The notes: a model not told the origin generated them from the letters alone. Counted from the stretch's first letter, positions 17,836 to 26,912 are shown. The stretch is 64,000 nucleotides of DNA from JAKIWV01 sp963773945 (GCA_963773945.1 CAVZDD010000005.1:620001-684000); one strand, 5' to 3'. Numbers and translations: made by a program.

Positions 17836-18204
17836 ATGGCCGAAACCTCCGAGCGCGTCACGGTACGGATCCCCCAGGATCTCATCGAGAAGCTTCGCCA
17901 GATTCAGGAATCGAAGAGCACCGCCACGATCTCCGACACGATTCGTGAAGCGCTGGAGCGGTACGTGGAAGTGAACCTCCCCCCCCCGAACATTACGAAG
18001 GTCGTGGTCGACCTTTCTCGTCAGGACAACCGCCAACTCGAAGAGTTCGTCCGCGAGGGCGGGTCGGTCTCGGTGGATGACGCGGTGCGCTCCGCCGTCC
18101 GGGAGTACATTCGCACGCGCGTGGAGCAACTCAGTCAAGCCCCCGCTCGCCCCCGTCGCGATGGGGAGACGGTCACCGCATCGGGGGAGAGCCCATCTCC
18201 GTAG
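17836..18204 (+). CDS. double ribbon-helix-helix regulator upstream of FtsZ homologue
   Basis: 122 residues with two ribbon-helix-helix units in one chain: RVTVRIPQDLIEKLRQI with TISDTIREALERYVE, then KVVVDLSRQDNRQLEEFV with SVDDAVRSAVREYI. A tandem fusion could form the DNA-binding dimer within one chain. The next gene (22 bases on) is an FtsZ-family GTPase. In haloarchaea the RHH protein CdrS controls cell-division genes including ftsZ, so a similar role is a reasonable inference. Palindromic sites precede the gene. Confidence 0.82.
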   Translation: MAETSERVTVRIPQDLIEKLRQIQESKSTATISDTIREALERYVEVNLPPPNITKVVVDLSRQDNRQLEEFVREGGSVSVDDAVRSAVREYIRTRVEQLSQAPARPRRDGETVTASGESPSP

Positions 18205-18226
18205 CCGTCGGGGGAGGCGGCAGTCG

Positions 18227-19261
18227 ATGGAGCCCGATTCCCTTGAGGCATGGGCCTCGGCGAATCTGAAAAGCACCTTCGCGGTGATCGGCCTCGGGGG
18301 GGCCGGTAGCGAAGCGGCCCAGGACCTGGTCGAGCTCGGGATCACCGGCGTCGAGACGTGTGTCATCAACACCGACGCGAAGAGCCTGGACCGGGTGCAC
18401 GCCGACCGGAAGGTCCTGATCGGGCAGCGCCACCTCAAAGGACGCGGGAGTGGGGGCGACCGCGAGGCCGTCCTGGCCGCCATCGAGGAAGGAAAGTCGG
18501 ACCTCCAGGCCCGCCTCGAGGAGTTCGAGATCGTGTTCCTCGTCGCCGGACTCGGCGGAGGAACGGGCAGTGCGCTCTTGCCGTACCTCGCGGGTTTGCT
18601 CCGAAAGAGTCACTCGCTCGCGATTCCCGTCGCGTTCTTGCCGTTTCACATCGAGCTCGATAGTAACCCCATACGACGTTCGAACTCCCTCCAGGCCCTG
18701 GAGGAGCTCGAACACCTCGACGGCCTCCTGCTCGCGCTGTCGAACGAGAAGCTCCGTCGCTTCGAGAGCCTCCCGTTGCAGCGGGTCTTCCACGTCCGGA
18801 ACACGTACTTGCACCGGCTCGTGAGCAGTCTCGTCGACATGGTCGAGAATCCGTCCCAGCTCAACGTCGACCTCGCGAGCCTCAAGCGACATCTCCGGGA
18901 TGCCGGACTCTCTACGTTGCTGTACGCGGAGCAACACGTGTCCGAGCCGGAACGATTGATCCATCAGGCGCTGACCGAAACCCTGCTGGATTTCGACCTC
19001 GATGAAGCGCAGTCCCCTTCGGCCCTGATCCATATCGACGGGGGCTCCAACATGACCCTGCGGACGCTCGACCGGGTCCTGCATGCGGTCCAGCACCGGC
19101 TCGGTCGGCCCCAGCGGTTGATGTTTGGAACTCGAACGCATCCCGAACCCCGGGAGGTCGTGCGCATGACGGCGGTCATCGGCGGATTGCGGCGCCGGGC
19201 GGCGCGTCAAGCGCTCTCGACGGCTCCGCCACCTAGCCTGCCCCTTCCGATGGTCCACTAA
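18227..19261 (+). CDS. FtsZ/tubulin-family GTPase
   Basis: 344 residues. FtsZ landmarks: VIGLGGAGSEAAQDL (residues 20-36), CVINTDAKSLDRV (45-57), the tubulin signature GLGGGTGSALLPYLAG (108-123) and FHIELDSNPIRRSNSLQALEEL in the T5-T6 area. The signature differs from classical FtsZ (GGGTGTGAAP), so this is a divergent paralogue rather than an orthodox division FtsZ; a second copy elsewhere in the genome is likely. The catalytic T7-loop aspartates are less clear. Likely filament-forming GTPase in division or shape, co-regulated with the RHH gene. Confidence 0.85.
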   Translation: MEPDSLEAWASANLKSTFAVIGLGGAGSEAAQDLVELGITGVETCVINTDAKSLDRVHADRKVLIGQRHLKGRGSGGDREAVLAAIEEGKSDLQARLEEFEIVFLVAGLGGGTGSALLPYLAGLLRKSHSLAIPVAFLPFHIELDSNPIRRSNSLQALEELEHLDGLLLALSNEKLRRFESLPLQRVFHVRNTYLHRLVSSLVDMVENPSQLNVDLASLKRHLRDAGLSTLLYAEQHVSEPERLIHQALTETLLDFDLDEAQSPSALIHIDGGSNMTLRTLDRVLHAVQHRLGRPQRLMFGTRTHPEPREVVRMTAVIGGLRRRAARQALSTAPPPSLPLPMVH

Positions 19262-19288
19262 GGGGCTGGGCCTCCCAATCCGTCGGGA

Positions 19289-19912
19289 TTAGTCGGCGGC
19301 GGGAGCCTCGGCTACGGGCAGGGCGTCCCAGCGGTTGTGGAGGACGTCGATGCACTGCGATGCGCGGAGTGACGCGAGGCCGAGGGAGACGCGCGGGACT
19401 CCGGACCGCTCGAGGAGCTCTCGCTCGGCCGGGGTCGGGTCGTCGGGGTCGCTGACCACGGCGCCCACGCTAGGGAAGACGGAGGGTGGGGGGACGTAGG
19501 CTTGGCCGGATTCGGTCAGCCAAACGGTTCCAGGTTCCTGAAGGAATGTGTGGAGGGCCGTCAGGGGTTCGATCGGCCCCACGACGAGTCCGGGAGACGC
19601 CTCGATGTCCCGCTCCAGCGTGCTCGAGCGTACGAGGGCGTTTTTCAGAAGGGCGGCGGTAGAGCGTTCGTCGGGGTTGAGGTACCGGAGGCCGGTGCCG
19701 ACGAGCCGGATCCGGCGCGACCGGGGGGGAGGCTCCGCCACGAAGAGGATCGTGAGTTCCGTGTCCCGGCGGAGGCCATTGGAGACCGTGAAGGCGGTCG
19801 AAGTGGCCCGCGCCACTTCGTCCATGCGGCCACCGGCGCCGGCCAGGTCGTTGAGGGAGAAGTTTCCCGAGACCGGGACCCGGTGGGCCAACAGCAGGAG
19901 ACGGCGCTTCAC
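19289..19912 (-). CDS. trmY: tRNA (pseudouridine-54-N1)-methyltransferase TrmY
   Basis: 207 residues from GTG 19912. Archaeal SPOUT enzyme that methylates pseudouridine 54 in the tRNA T-loop to m1-pseudouridine. It begins RRLLLLAHRVPVSGNFSLND and has RDTELTILFVAEPPP and the SAM-knot region LGLASLRASQCIDVLHNRWD. The length is typical. Longer upstream readings in this frame are the antisense or shadow of the next gene and were not used. Forms a run of minus-strand genes with the conserved gene upstream. Confidence 0.85.
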   Translation of the reverse strand: MKRRLLLLAHRVPVSGNFSLNDLAGAGGRMDEVARATSTAFTVSNGLRRDTELTILFVAEPPPRSRRIRLVGTGLRYLNPDERSTAALLKNALVRSSTLERDIEASPGLVVGPIEPLTALHTFLQEPGTVWLTESGQAYVPPPSVFPSVGAVVSDPDDPTPAERELLERSGVPRVSLGLASLRASQCIDVLHNRWDALPVAEAPAAD

Positions 19913-19937
19913 GACAGGCCGGAAACGGCCCGGCGCT

Positions 19938-20609
19938 TTAGGCCGTCGAGTCGTGCCCGCCGAGGGCCGGGTGCCGGGATCCGGGGGGAGCGGGCTTGGC
20001 TGTCTTCGGCGGGCCGGTCCGCTCGAGCCAGATCTCGTCCCCCAGCTCGTGGTAGACGGCCCGGGCTTCGGGGCTGCTCGCGACCTCGCCGTGCGGCATC
20101 CGGAAGGCGCCGGACCGTGCATTGCGGGACGAGTAAACGATGTCCTGCTCACCGGCTTCGGCCATCGCCTGGGCTTCCTGGCGGGCCAGGTCGAAGATAC
20201 GGTCCTTGCGGAACATCCAGTAGTGGATGCGCCACTCGCGGCCATCGTAAAGCGTGGTCTCGTCCCGCTCGGTCTGCAGGATGCCCGTGTCCTCGAGCAT
20301 GTAGAACGTGTCGCGGTCATCAGGCTCGAGCACGTTGTCGATGATTCGTTCGTTGAATCCGAAGAAATTCAGAACGTGGGCCGCAATCGTGCGCGCGTCC
20401 TCCGGACGCATGCCCTCATGCCCCACCGACCGACGGATCGCCTTGGCGAGCGAATCGACGTCCACCGGACCCGTGGAGGCCAGGATCGGGTCCTCGGGAA
20501 GACCGCTCCGGGTGGTCCGCAGGTCCTCGGAGTAACGGAGTGGAAGCGGGTTGCGGAGCGTGTAGCCCTTCCTGGCCGTACGCCGCTCGGTGCCCCCGGA
20601 ACGCTGCAT
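19938..20609 (-). CDS. conserved archaeal protein (DUF6015-like)
   Basis: 223 residues. A compact alpha-helical core, with IAAHVLNFFGFNERIIDNVL followed by RDTFYMLEDTGIL and TTLYDGREWRIHYW, matches what I recall of the DUF6015 family in Thermoplasmata and relatives. The acidic, winged-helix-like character suggests a regulator or scaffold, but no function is established here. A TATA-like CAAATATA about 25 bases before the ATG suggests a leaderless transcript. The last 30 residues are Pro-rich. Confidence 0.65.
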   Translation of the reverse strand: MQRSGGTERRTARKGYTLRNPLPLRYSEDLRTTRSGLPEDPILASTGPVDVDSLAKAIRRSVGHEGMRPEDARTIAAHVLNFFGFNERIIDNVLEPDDRDTFYMLEDTGILQTERDETTLYDGREWRIHYWMFRKDRIFDLARQEAQAMAEAGEQDIVYSSRNARSGAFRMPHGEVASSPEARAVYHELGDEIWLERTGPPKTAKPAPPGSRHPALGGHDSTA

Positions 20610-20640
20610 ACACCCAATTAGCCTCAGGTGCTATATTTGA

Positions 20641-20661
20641 AGCCATCGTGGTGCGATGGCT
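20641..20661. promoter_or_regulatory. perfect 8-bp inverted repeat upstream of DUF6015-like gene
   Basis: AGCCATCG-TGGTG-CGATGGCT, immediately upstream of the TATA-like element of the minus-strand gene starting at 20609. It could be an operator overlapping the BRE or the transcript end of the upstream gene (stop at 20727). Confidence 0.4.
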
Positions 20662-20726
20662 ATATCATGCTCGTGGCGCGGGTTATTCCTCGTCTGAAAA
20701 CGCGTCCCGGGAGGCCCTCGAGCGGG

Positions 20727-21293
20727 TCAATGGCGCACCCGATGGACCCGCTGCAGGGCCTCCAAACGCGGTCGCCACTCGGCGGACTCGATCCGGGCCT
20801 CGAGGTCGGCCAGTTCTTCGGCGATAGGCACCACGGATTTGGCTAGGTAGACGTGGGCCATCGAGCCGCCGGTCGGCCCCATCCACTCCCGCTCGGTCCA
20901 TTCGTGGGCTCGGAACTCGTAATACTCCGGGGCCGGGACGAACCAGATCAACCCGTCGTCCGTCGACTTGAGGGAGTTGGCGCCCCGTCGCTGGATCTTG
21001 AGGCGCAGGTGTTCCTCGACCGCCTCGGGCAGGTTGAAGACCATTTTCTCCGTCAAATGCGCGGGCGCGATGAACCGGTTGTGGAGCGTCTCGATTCCCA
21101 ACACGTCGCCGGCCCGATGCGCAGCGACCACCCGGACGACCCCAGGTCCCCGGGCCAGGAACGCGATTCCCCGGCCCGGAGCCCGTAGGCCCCGGGCTTC
21201 ATGCGGGACGTACCGGATCAAGGCCGCTACTTCCGTCGGAAGCTGGAGGTTGAGCCAGGTCGGCCGAGCGGCCTTCAGTATGACGTACTCCAT
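20727..21293 (-). CDS. hypothetical protein
   Basis: 188 residues. N-terminal segment EYVILKAARPTWLNLQLPTE, a middle with TLHNRFIAPAHLTEKMVFNL and an aromatic stretch GLIWFVPAPEYYEFRAHEW, then a helical C-terminus. No cysteines, membrane segments or nucleotide motifs. It lies in a run of minus-strand genes. I do not recognise the family. Confidence 0.6.
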   Translation of the reverse strand: MEYVILKAARPTWLNLQLPTEVAALIRYVPHEARGLRAPGRGIAFLARGPGVVRVVAAHRAGDVLGIETLHNRFIAPAHLTEKMVFNLPEAVEEHLRLKIQRRGANSLKSTDDGLIWFVPAPEYYEFRAHEWTEREWMGPTGGSMAHVYLAKSVVPIAEELADLEARIESAEWRPRLEALQRVHRVRH

Positions 21294-21382
21294 CGACGGC
21301 CGGAGAAGGCCGGACGCCGTATAAGAAATCTTAGATGGGGGTGGTCACCGTTCACTTTTCGCCCCCTTCGGAGACCGCCAGT

Positions 21383-21895
21383 TTATGTCGTCCTGGCACC
21401 CCGACGGCTTCGAACGAACCGGCGCATACCCTGACCCATCAGGAAGCCACCGAGCCAGACCAGGGCGGCTCCCAGGCCCGCGGTCACCAGTTCTCCGGGA
21501 GTCCCACGCGAGAGGGAGGTCCACAGCCCGAGACGCTGAACCACGACTGCCGCCGACAAGGCTCCGGCGAGCGTAGCAAGTCCCGCCAGTCTTAGCTGTC
21601 CGTTCAGGGCCGGCGAAATCCCGGCCGGCGTCTCGTTGAAAGAATTTCCGGCAAGGATGCCGCCGGTCCAGGCAGTGACGAAGCCGATGGCGAGCCAGGG
21701 TCCGACACTGTCGAGGCTGGCGGGTTGGGTCGGGAGCTGAAGTCCGTAGGTGAAGAGGCCTGCGAAGGTGAGGAGGAGGCCCACCATCACCGTGAGTTGG
21801 GAGCGGGTCCGGCGGGAATCGAGGTCGTGGGGTAAGACGGACGGACCGGACGCACTTCCGGCGTTCTCCTCCGATTTGGGACTCGGCGTCCCCAT
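21383..21895 (-). CDS. four-helix membrane protein
   Basis: 170 residues: a hydrophilic 35-residue N-terminus, then four membrane helices (LTVMVGLLLTFAGLFTYGL, WLAIGFVTAWTGGILAG, LAGLATLAGALSAAVVV, LVTAGLGAALVWLGGFLMG) and a basic tail with RRFVRSRRGAR. No recognised family. It ends the minus-strand group before the broken paralogue. Confidence 0.6.
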   Translation of the reverse strand: MGTPSPKSEENAGSASGPSVLPHDLDSRRTRSQLTVMVGLLLTFAGLFTYGLQLPTQPASLDSVGPWLAIGFVTAWTGGILAGNSFNETPAGISPALNGQLRLAGLATLAGALSAAVVVQRLGLWTSLSRGTPGELVTAGLGAALVWLGGFLMGQGMRRFVRSRRGARTT

Positions 21896-21976
21896 GGTTG
21901 CCGGTCGTAGCGCAGCCCGAGCCGAGATAAGGGCAGCGTTCCCCCCGGGGGCAAGGAGGCGTCCGAGTCCGAGGGT

Positions 21977-22791
21977 CTATGATTTTGCGGGGTATAGTCC
22001 CCGGAAGACCCGGGCGATGCTCGGCACGTCCGAGAGACGGTTCGTCCGACCGATGGCGAACGGACCTTGTTCGATGCCCTTCTCACAAATGATCGTCCCT
22101 TCCATCCACTGTTCGGGAGTTTGGACCTCCAGCCGAAAGACGGTCCCAAAGCCGAATCTCCGGGACTGGTGGGCCCCGTGTGGGCGGCTACGATCGATAG
22201 GGACGAGGCGGCGAGGGTCGCCAGGAACTTTTGGAGCCCGTCGGCCGTACGCGGGAACAGGTGCGCGACTCGGTCCGAATTCGCCGCGACCAACGCTTTG
22301 GGACCTCCATTGGGCAAAACGGCGCTGAGAATCTCCTGGATCAACTGTGGAAGGCGGAGGAAGTCGGTGAGATTCGAGAGTACGGATTGCGGTTCATCGG
22401 AACGGACGATCGTCCAGAGCGCCGGCTCGACGACTGTGTTCCCGATTTCGAGCCCCTGACCGTTCTCGGAAACAAACATTCGATCCGGCGGGATCCAACC
22501 CGTGTTGCCTGGGTCGGGTCCCTCGTTGCCCTTCAAGCCGTTCCGTAGGTCGAGCCAAAAGGGGGTCAGATCGATCGTCTCGGCGAGGGCGAACGCGACC
22601 CCGTTTACGACGGGTCGGGAGGGCCCCCCAACGAACACCGTGGCCGGCCCATGAGTCCGATCGGAGACGATGGGAGGGTCCTGATGCCGAGAGGAGCCCG
22701 CCCGGGGGCGTCGAACGTCGCCGATCCGGACACCGGAAACGACACGCGGGGTCGGCTGGGGGACTCTCTGGCTATCCGGCAGTTCGGGCAT
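21977..22791 (-). CDS. unrecognised RecA-like family protein, copy A, with a frameshift
   Basis: About 271 residues when joined; paralogue of the gene at 27956-28753. Shared blocks: VNGVAFALAETIDLTPFWLDL, GWIPPDRMFVSE, ALWTIVRSDEPQSVLSNLTDFLRLP, LVAANSDRVAHLFPRT. The first block sits where RecA/KaiC folds have a P-loop but lacks GKT, so it looks like a degenerate ATPase. Around 22155 the frame must change by one base; afterwards it reads GTVFRLEVQTPEQWMEGTII to ARVFRGLYPAKS and stops at 21977, matching copy B. Twin palindromes lie 66 bp upstream. Confidence 0.65.
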
Positions 22792-22856
22792 GAGGTTCTA
22801 CTCTGGTCCCGCAGGACCTACCCGTTCTACACCGAGCGCGGTAGTTGAGCCTAAAC

Positions 22857-22886
22857 CGAACCGGTTCGACTCGGCGAACCTGTTCG
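22857..22886. promoter_or_regulatory. twin palindrome CGAACCGGTTCG / CGAACCTGTTCG
   Basis: Two 12-bp palindromes at 22857-22868 and 22875-22886, start-to-start distance 18 bp, upstream of copy A. The same pair with the same 18-bp spacing stands upstream of copy B (28817-28846). Candidate binding sites for one regulator controlling both paralogues. Confidence 0.7.
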
Positions 22887-22893
22887 TACCGGA

Positions 22894-23739
22894 TTAGCTC
22901 GACGAAACGCCGACGGAGGGTCCCGTATGGAACGCCCTGAGATCGACCTGGATAGCGGACTCGGCAAGCCGTTTCCGGATTTTTACCAACGCGGTCGAGA
23001 TCGTGGACTTGCTCCGGCCCAACTGCTCGGCGAGACCGGTCAGCGTGATCTGTCGAGGCACTTGGAAGAATCCGGCGGCAACCGCCTGCTCGAAGATTCC
23101 CACCTGTACGGGGGTCAGGCCCAGGGTCTGGGTCGTGACCGAGCCCTGTTGGACCGACCCGACGTGACTGGGCCCCACCCGGGCCCGGAGCTCCTCCAGG
23201 TACGACCGCATTTGGGCGTGAGCGGCAAAGGTCTCGAACTGGCTAATGCCGTCCTGGACGATGATCGGGTACCGCGTCAGCACCCCGTGCCGCCGGGTGA
23301 TCGTGTGAATCGAGGGGGTCTTGTACGTCACCCGATAGAGCACGCTGTTCGGGCCCTCGGGATGGGTTTCAATGTGCATCACGTTCGGGTAGCGTCGGGA
23401 CTCTGCGGGCCAGTCGTACGCCCCCGGTCCCATCATACGGACCTCAGCAAGGAGTAAATTCGCGCCAACTTCGATCCGGTCGAGTAGCTCGAGCCGCAGC
23501 GACGGGTGGGCCTTCGTGAAATGATACCCCCACCCATCCTTCGAGAGGGGAACTTCTACACGGTAGAGCGCGTAGCCCTCGGGGCTCGAAATGACCGGCG
23601 ACGCTCGTGGTTTCCTCCCTCGAATGGGACGGTGAGGAGAGCCCGTGCGCGCGCGACGAGTCGAGCTCGATCGTGGAACCCTCCGGATTCGAGAGCGGCG
23701 CGGCAACGAACGAGACATCGGATGCCGTTCCCTGTCCAA
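22894..23739 (-). CDS. HTH_10 (bacterio-opsin activator-type) transcription regulator
   Basis: 281 residues as started here. The conserved part begins near residue 53 (EGYALYRVEVPLSKDGWGYHF), runs through SVLYRVTYKTPSIHTITRRH and VLTRYPIIVQDGISQFETF, and ends with the HTH_10 domain (LTPVQVGIFEQAVAAGFF, then LAEQLGRSKSTISTALVKIR). The first 50 residues are Arg/Ser-rich and look noncoding, so the true start is uncertain. Regulator of unknown targets; its stop is 8 bp from the twin palindrome and it is followed by copy A, so it could act on that site. A broken paralogue lies at 25199-25928. Confidence 0.75.
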   Translation of the reverse strand: MDRERHPMSRSLPRRSRIRRVPRSSSTRRARTGSPHRPIRGRKPRASPVISSPEGYALYRVEVPLSKDGWGYHFTKAHPSLRLELLDRIEVGANLLLAEVRMMGPGAYDWPAESRRYPNVMHIETHPEGPNSVLYRVTYKTPSIHTITRRHGVLTRYPIIVQDGISQFETFAAHAQMRSYLEELRARVGPSHVGSVQQGSVTTQTLGLTPVQVGIFEQAVAAGFFQVPRQITLTGLAEQLGRSKSTISTALVKIRKRLAESAIQVDLRAFHTGPSVGVSSS

Positions 23740-23950
23740 CGCTCGCGACTACATAACGAGCCGACCTCTCGATGGGGGAACTGGCGATTCTCGTGCCGGC
23801 GGGCCGCGACGTCCCGCGGGCCGAGTCAGTCACCAGAATCCGGGTCGCGGAGTCACCCCCTCAGGGTGGGCTTCGTCCGCCCTCGACCGGGAATAGTCGC
23901 ATCTACTCGAAAGGGTCATCCGCCCTCGGGCCACGAATCGGGGGGGTTCG

Positions 23951-25177
23951 ATGGGTTTTTCCGGTCGGGTGAGCGGAACGATCGCGCTCATCGCCGGTGG
24001 GATCTTTTACCAGATTTCGTTCACGAATCTTGCTGTCATCATTCCCTTGGTCAACGGAGTCTTCATCTCGGGGGAACGCAGGGAATCGTCCTCGGAGCCT
24101 TTCCTCTCGGGGCCGCCGCGTTTTTCATTCCCGTTGGGTTCATCGCGCTCCCCTCGACGTTGGGTCGACGCTCTTGATCGGCCTCGTCATCGAAGGCTGT
24201 TCGGGAATTTTGTCGGCGCTCTCGCACAACGCCGTCGAGTTGACCCTTTTACGGTTCATGTCCGGCGCCGGAGGCGCCCTGTTTTACGCGCCGGCCGTCG
24301 GTCTCCTCGCGCCGATGTATCCGGCTCGAGTCGGGCTATCGTGATCGGGATGTTCGCTTCTCTGAGCATCGCGATCGGCGCCACTATCGGGTTCGTGGGT
24401 GGAGCCTACCTCGGTCTGGCCTTCGGTTGGCGCTTCGTTCTGGCCGTCTTCGGGGTGGGAGCCCTCGGTGTGGCAGCCATCGGTGTCCTATCGGTCCCCT
24501 CCACTCCCAGTCGACACCCCCCGCGACTCTCGTCGCACATGGAGCCCGATTTCTCGAGGTTGTTCGGTCGCCAGTGATTTGGAGTCTCTCGTTCGGGGCT
24601 TCGGGCCTGTTCACTGCGGGTTACCTGGGCCCGGCGTTCCTATCGAGCTTCGTCAAGGCTGCTCACCCCTCGTGGGGACTTCATTACGCCGGGGTTGTAG
24701 GAGCCATCGCCTTCGTATCTACCGTTCCGGGGCCCTTCTCGCCGGGCGCTGGTCGGAACAGGGACAGGATCGTCGGGTTGGTGTGGATTCCCGCCGGTCC
24801 TGTTCGGGGGGCTATTCTTGCTGATTCCTGTTGCGGGCAAAATCGAGATTGCCCTGTTGTTCGCCGCTCTTGGTTTCCTCGGCGGAGCGGTTCTCGCGGT
24901 TGCCTTGACGATACCCTCGTGGCTTCCCTCGACCAGCGGAGAACGGACGCCGACCGCGATTGGGATTGTCGAGAGCGTGGAGGGATTCGCCCGCTTCGGA
25001 GGGGCGGCCGTCTTCGGGGTCGTCGAGGTTGCGGGGGGCTTCGGTTGGTCCTGGACCATTTCCGGGCTCCTCGCCCTCGGAACCTTACCCTTCCTTCTCG
25101 GGGTACCTCCGAATCGACGCAGGCTCCAAGAGGAAACCCGGGAACAGGCGGGTTCTCAGCCTCCAAGGGCGGATTGA
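23951..25177 (+). pseudogene. MFS transporter broken by about six one-base shifts
   Basis: Reading all three plus frames in turn rebuilds one MFS protein: GTIALIAGGIFYQISFTNLA; GIVLGAFPLGAAAFFIPVGF; LIGLVIEGCSGILSALSHNA with FMSGAGGALFYAPAVGLLAP; IVIGMFASLSIAIGATIGF; VVRSPVIWSLSFGASGLFTA; ALLAGRWSEQGQD; LLIPVAGKIEIALLFAALGF. Switches fall near 24070, 24160, 24335, 24525, 24740 and 24780. All are in the same sense, equal to one missing base each, at least three beside runs of G or C. Either a young pseudogene or a stretch with homopolymer under-calls. Confidence 0.75.
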
Positions 25178-25198
25178 CGGTGCGGGTGGGCGAGACCG

Positions 25199-25928
25199 TC
25201 AGCCGGGATAGCCCATCGGATCCCATTTCAAGCGGAGGGCGGACTCGGCCAGGCGACGCTGAATGAGCGCCATCTGCTGGGACACGGTGGACTTGCTGCG
25301 ACCGAGATGTTTCGCCGAGTTGTGAAAGCGATATTCGTCGAGGAGAGCTGAAGAACCCGGAGGCCAGCGCCTCGTTGAAGACGACCTGTTGCGAAGAGGT
25401 CAAGCCGAGCGCCGACGCCCGGAACAGACCCCTGGCGCACGGCCTCAACGCGGCTGGGCCCCACATCTCGCCGGAGATCTTCGACAAACTGACGAATCTG
25501 ATCCGCGGAGGCCAGCGTCTCGAACCGCATCCACCCATCCACAATGACGATCGGGTACCGGGTCAGGATCCGGTGGCGTTGGAGGACATGCCATACCAAC
25601 GGCGGCTTGATGGTGATGCGGTAGATGGTGCTGCGCGATCCTTCGGGATGGATCTCGACTCGGGTAACGAAAGGCAGAACCTTGGCCATGATGCGAGATC
25701 CGAGGAACCCGGACCGAACACGCGGGCATCCAGCACCACCAATTCGTCGGCGAGATCCATCCGACTAATCAATTCGACCCGAAGCTCGGGTCGACCGTGC
25801 GTGGCAATGTACCCCAGCGATGCCTCGGGCAGTTGCAGGGCAATTCGGTAAACGGCGTAAGGTGGGGTCGTACCTCGGGCCCGGGAGGAGCGGAGCCGAG
25901 AGTCGAGTAGGGATTGGGTCTCCCACAC
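25199..25928 (-). pseudogene. HTH_10 regulator broken by at least three frameshifts
   Basis: Paralogue of the gene at 22894-23739. Pieces in three frames: YAVYRIALQLPEASLGYIAT and LVVLDARVFGPGSSDL; then VTRVEIHPEGSRSTIYRIT and ILTRYPIVIVDGWMRFETLA; then ALGLTSSQQVVFNEALASGF; finally LGRSKSTVSQQMALIQRRLA to TGA at 25199. Shifts fall near 25700, 25440 and 25310; the last needs an extra rather than a missing base. It converges on the broken MFS gene; both being damaged suggests a decayed regulator-transporter pair. Confidence 0.7.
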
Positions 25929-26169
25929 GCTCTCGCATTGCTTTTCGACTTCCCCACGGCTGTGAGTAGACCCCGTGCCCGGTAACTCCTCTCCCCGTGA
26001 GATGGGCGAGTTGCGACCTCTGGACTCGTCCGAGAGGTATAAGGAAATAGGACCGAACTCGGCGTTTGGGCTGGTTTACTCGAGGACTCCGAATCGTCAT
26101 ATCCCCCCCGTGGGCTGGTGCACCCAATGGGGTTACCGAAGCCTATCGTGGAGCAGATTCTCAAGGAGA

Positions 26170-26838
26170 ATGAGAATCACCAATGTCCCGGACAATTCAG
26201 ACATCTGCGTCCGCGTCGTCGCGATCGCGGAGCTGCCGACTCGGTTTGGGGATTACCAGGTCGTTGCGTTCTGGAACAAGTTTGACGGGAAGGAACACGC
26301 CGCGTTCATCCATGGCAACGTCTTCGACCAGGAGGAGGTTCCGGTCCGTCTACATTCCGAGTGCCTCACCGGCGACGCGATAGGGTCGCTTCGATGCGAC
26401 TGCCGGGACCAGCTTATCGAATCGCTCGAACGGATCGGCTCGATGGACAACGGGATTGTGCTATACCTCCGACAAGAGGGACGAGGGATCGGATTCTCGA
26501 ACAAGATCCGTGCCTATCAGCTCCAGGACGCCGGGTACGACACGGTCCAGGCGAACGAGATCCTGGGGTTCCGGCCGGATGAACGGGACTACGGTGTGGC
26601 GGCCCACATGCTCGGTTCGCTCCACGTGGAGTCGATCCAGATCCTCACGAACAACCCCTCCAAGGTGGCCGACCTTCAGCGGCACGGCGTCAAGATCGTT
26701 CGTCGCGTGCCGGTCATCGTCCCGCCCAACCGGTACAACCTGCCGTATCTCGAAACGAAGCGGAAGCGCATGGGTCACCTGTTTGACATTGAGCAGGGCG
26801 ACGAGTTCGTCGCGGATGAATCTCCCCGAACCGAGTGA
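26170..26838 (+). CDS. ribA: GTP cyclohydrolase II (bacterial-type RibA)
   Basis: 222 residues. Opens riboflavin synthesis by converting GTP to the 2,5-diaminopyrimidinone phosphate, formate and pyrophosphate. Family motifs are all present: VRLHSECLTGDAIGSLRCDC (zinc cysteines), YLRQEGRGIGFSNKIRAYQL, DAGYDTVQANEILGF, ILTNNPSKVADL. It closely resembles bacterial RibA; many archaea use GTP cyclohydrolase III instead, so transfer is possible. ATG 26170 is preceded by AAGGAG at the right spacing; longer readings upstream look noncoding. Confidence 0.92.
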   Translation: MRITNVPDNSDICVRVVAIAELPTRFGDYQVVAFWNKFDGKEHAAFIHGNVFDQEEVPVRLHSECLTGDAIGSLRCDCRDQLIESLERIGSMDNGIVLYLRQEGRGIGFSNKIRAYQLQDAGYDTVQANEILGFRPDERDYGVAAHMLGSLHVESIQILTNNPSKVADLQRHGVKIVRRVPVIVPPNRYNLPYLETKRKRMGHLFDIEQGDEFVADESPRTE

Positions 26839-26912
26839 CCTCCCCTTTGGTTCGTTGGCTTGATGTAGGGCCGACACCCTCCCTGGTCCGTCGAGCTCCG
26901 GAGACACACGTT

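Noticed and set aside
19913..20320. N-terminal extension of TrmY
   Set aside because: The extra residues are an out-of-frame reading of the DUF6015-like gene; TrmY begins at GTG 19912.
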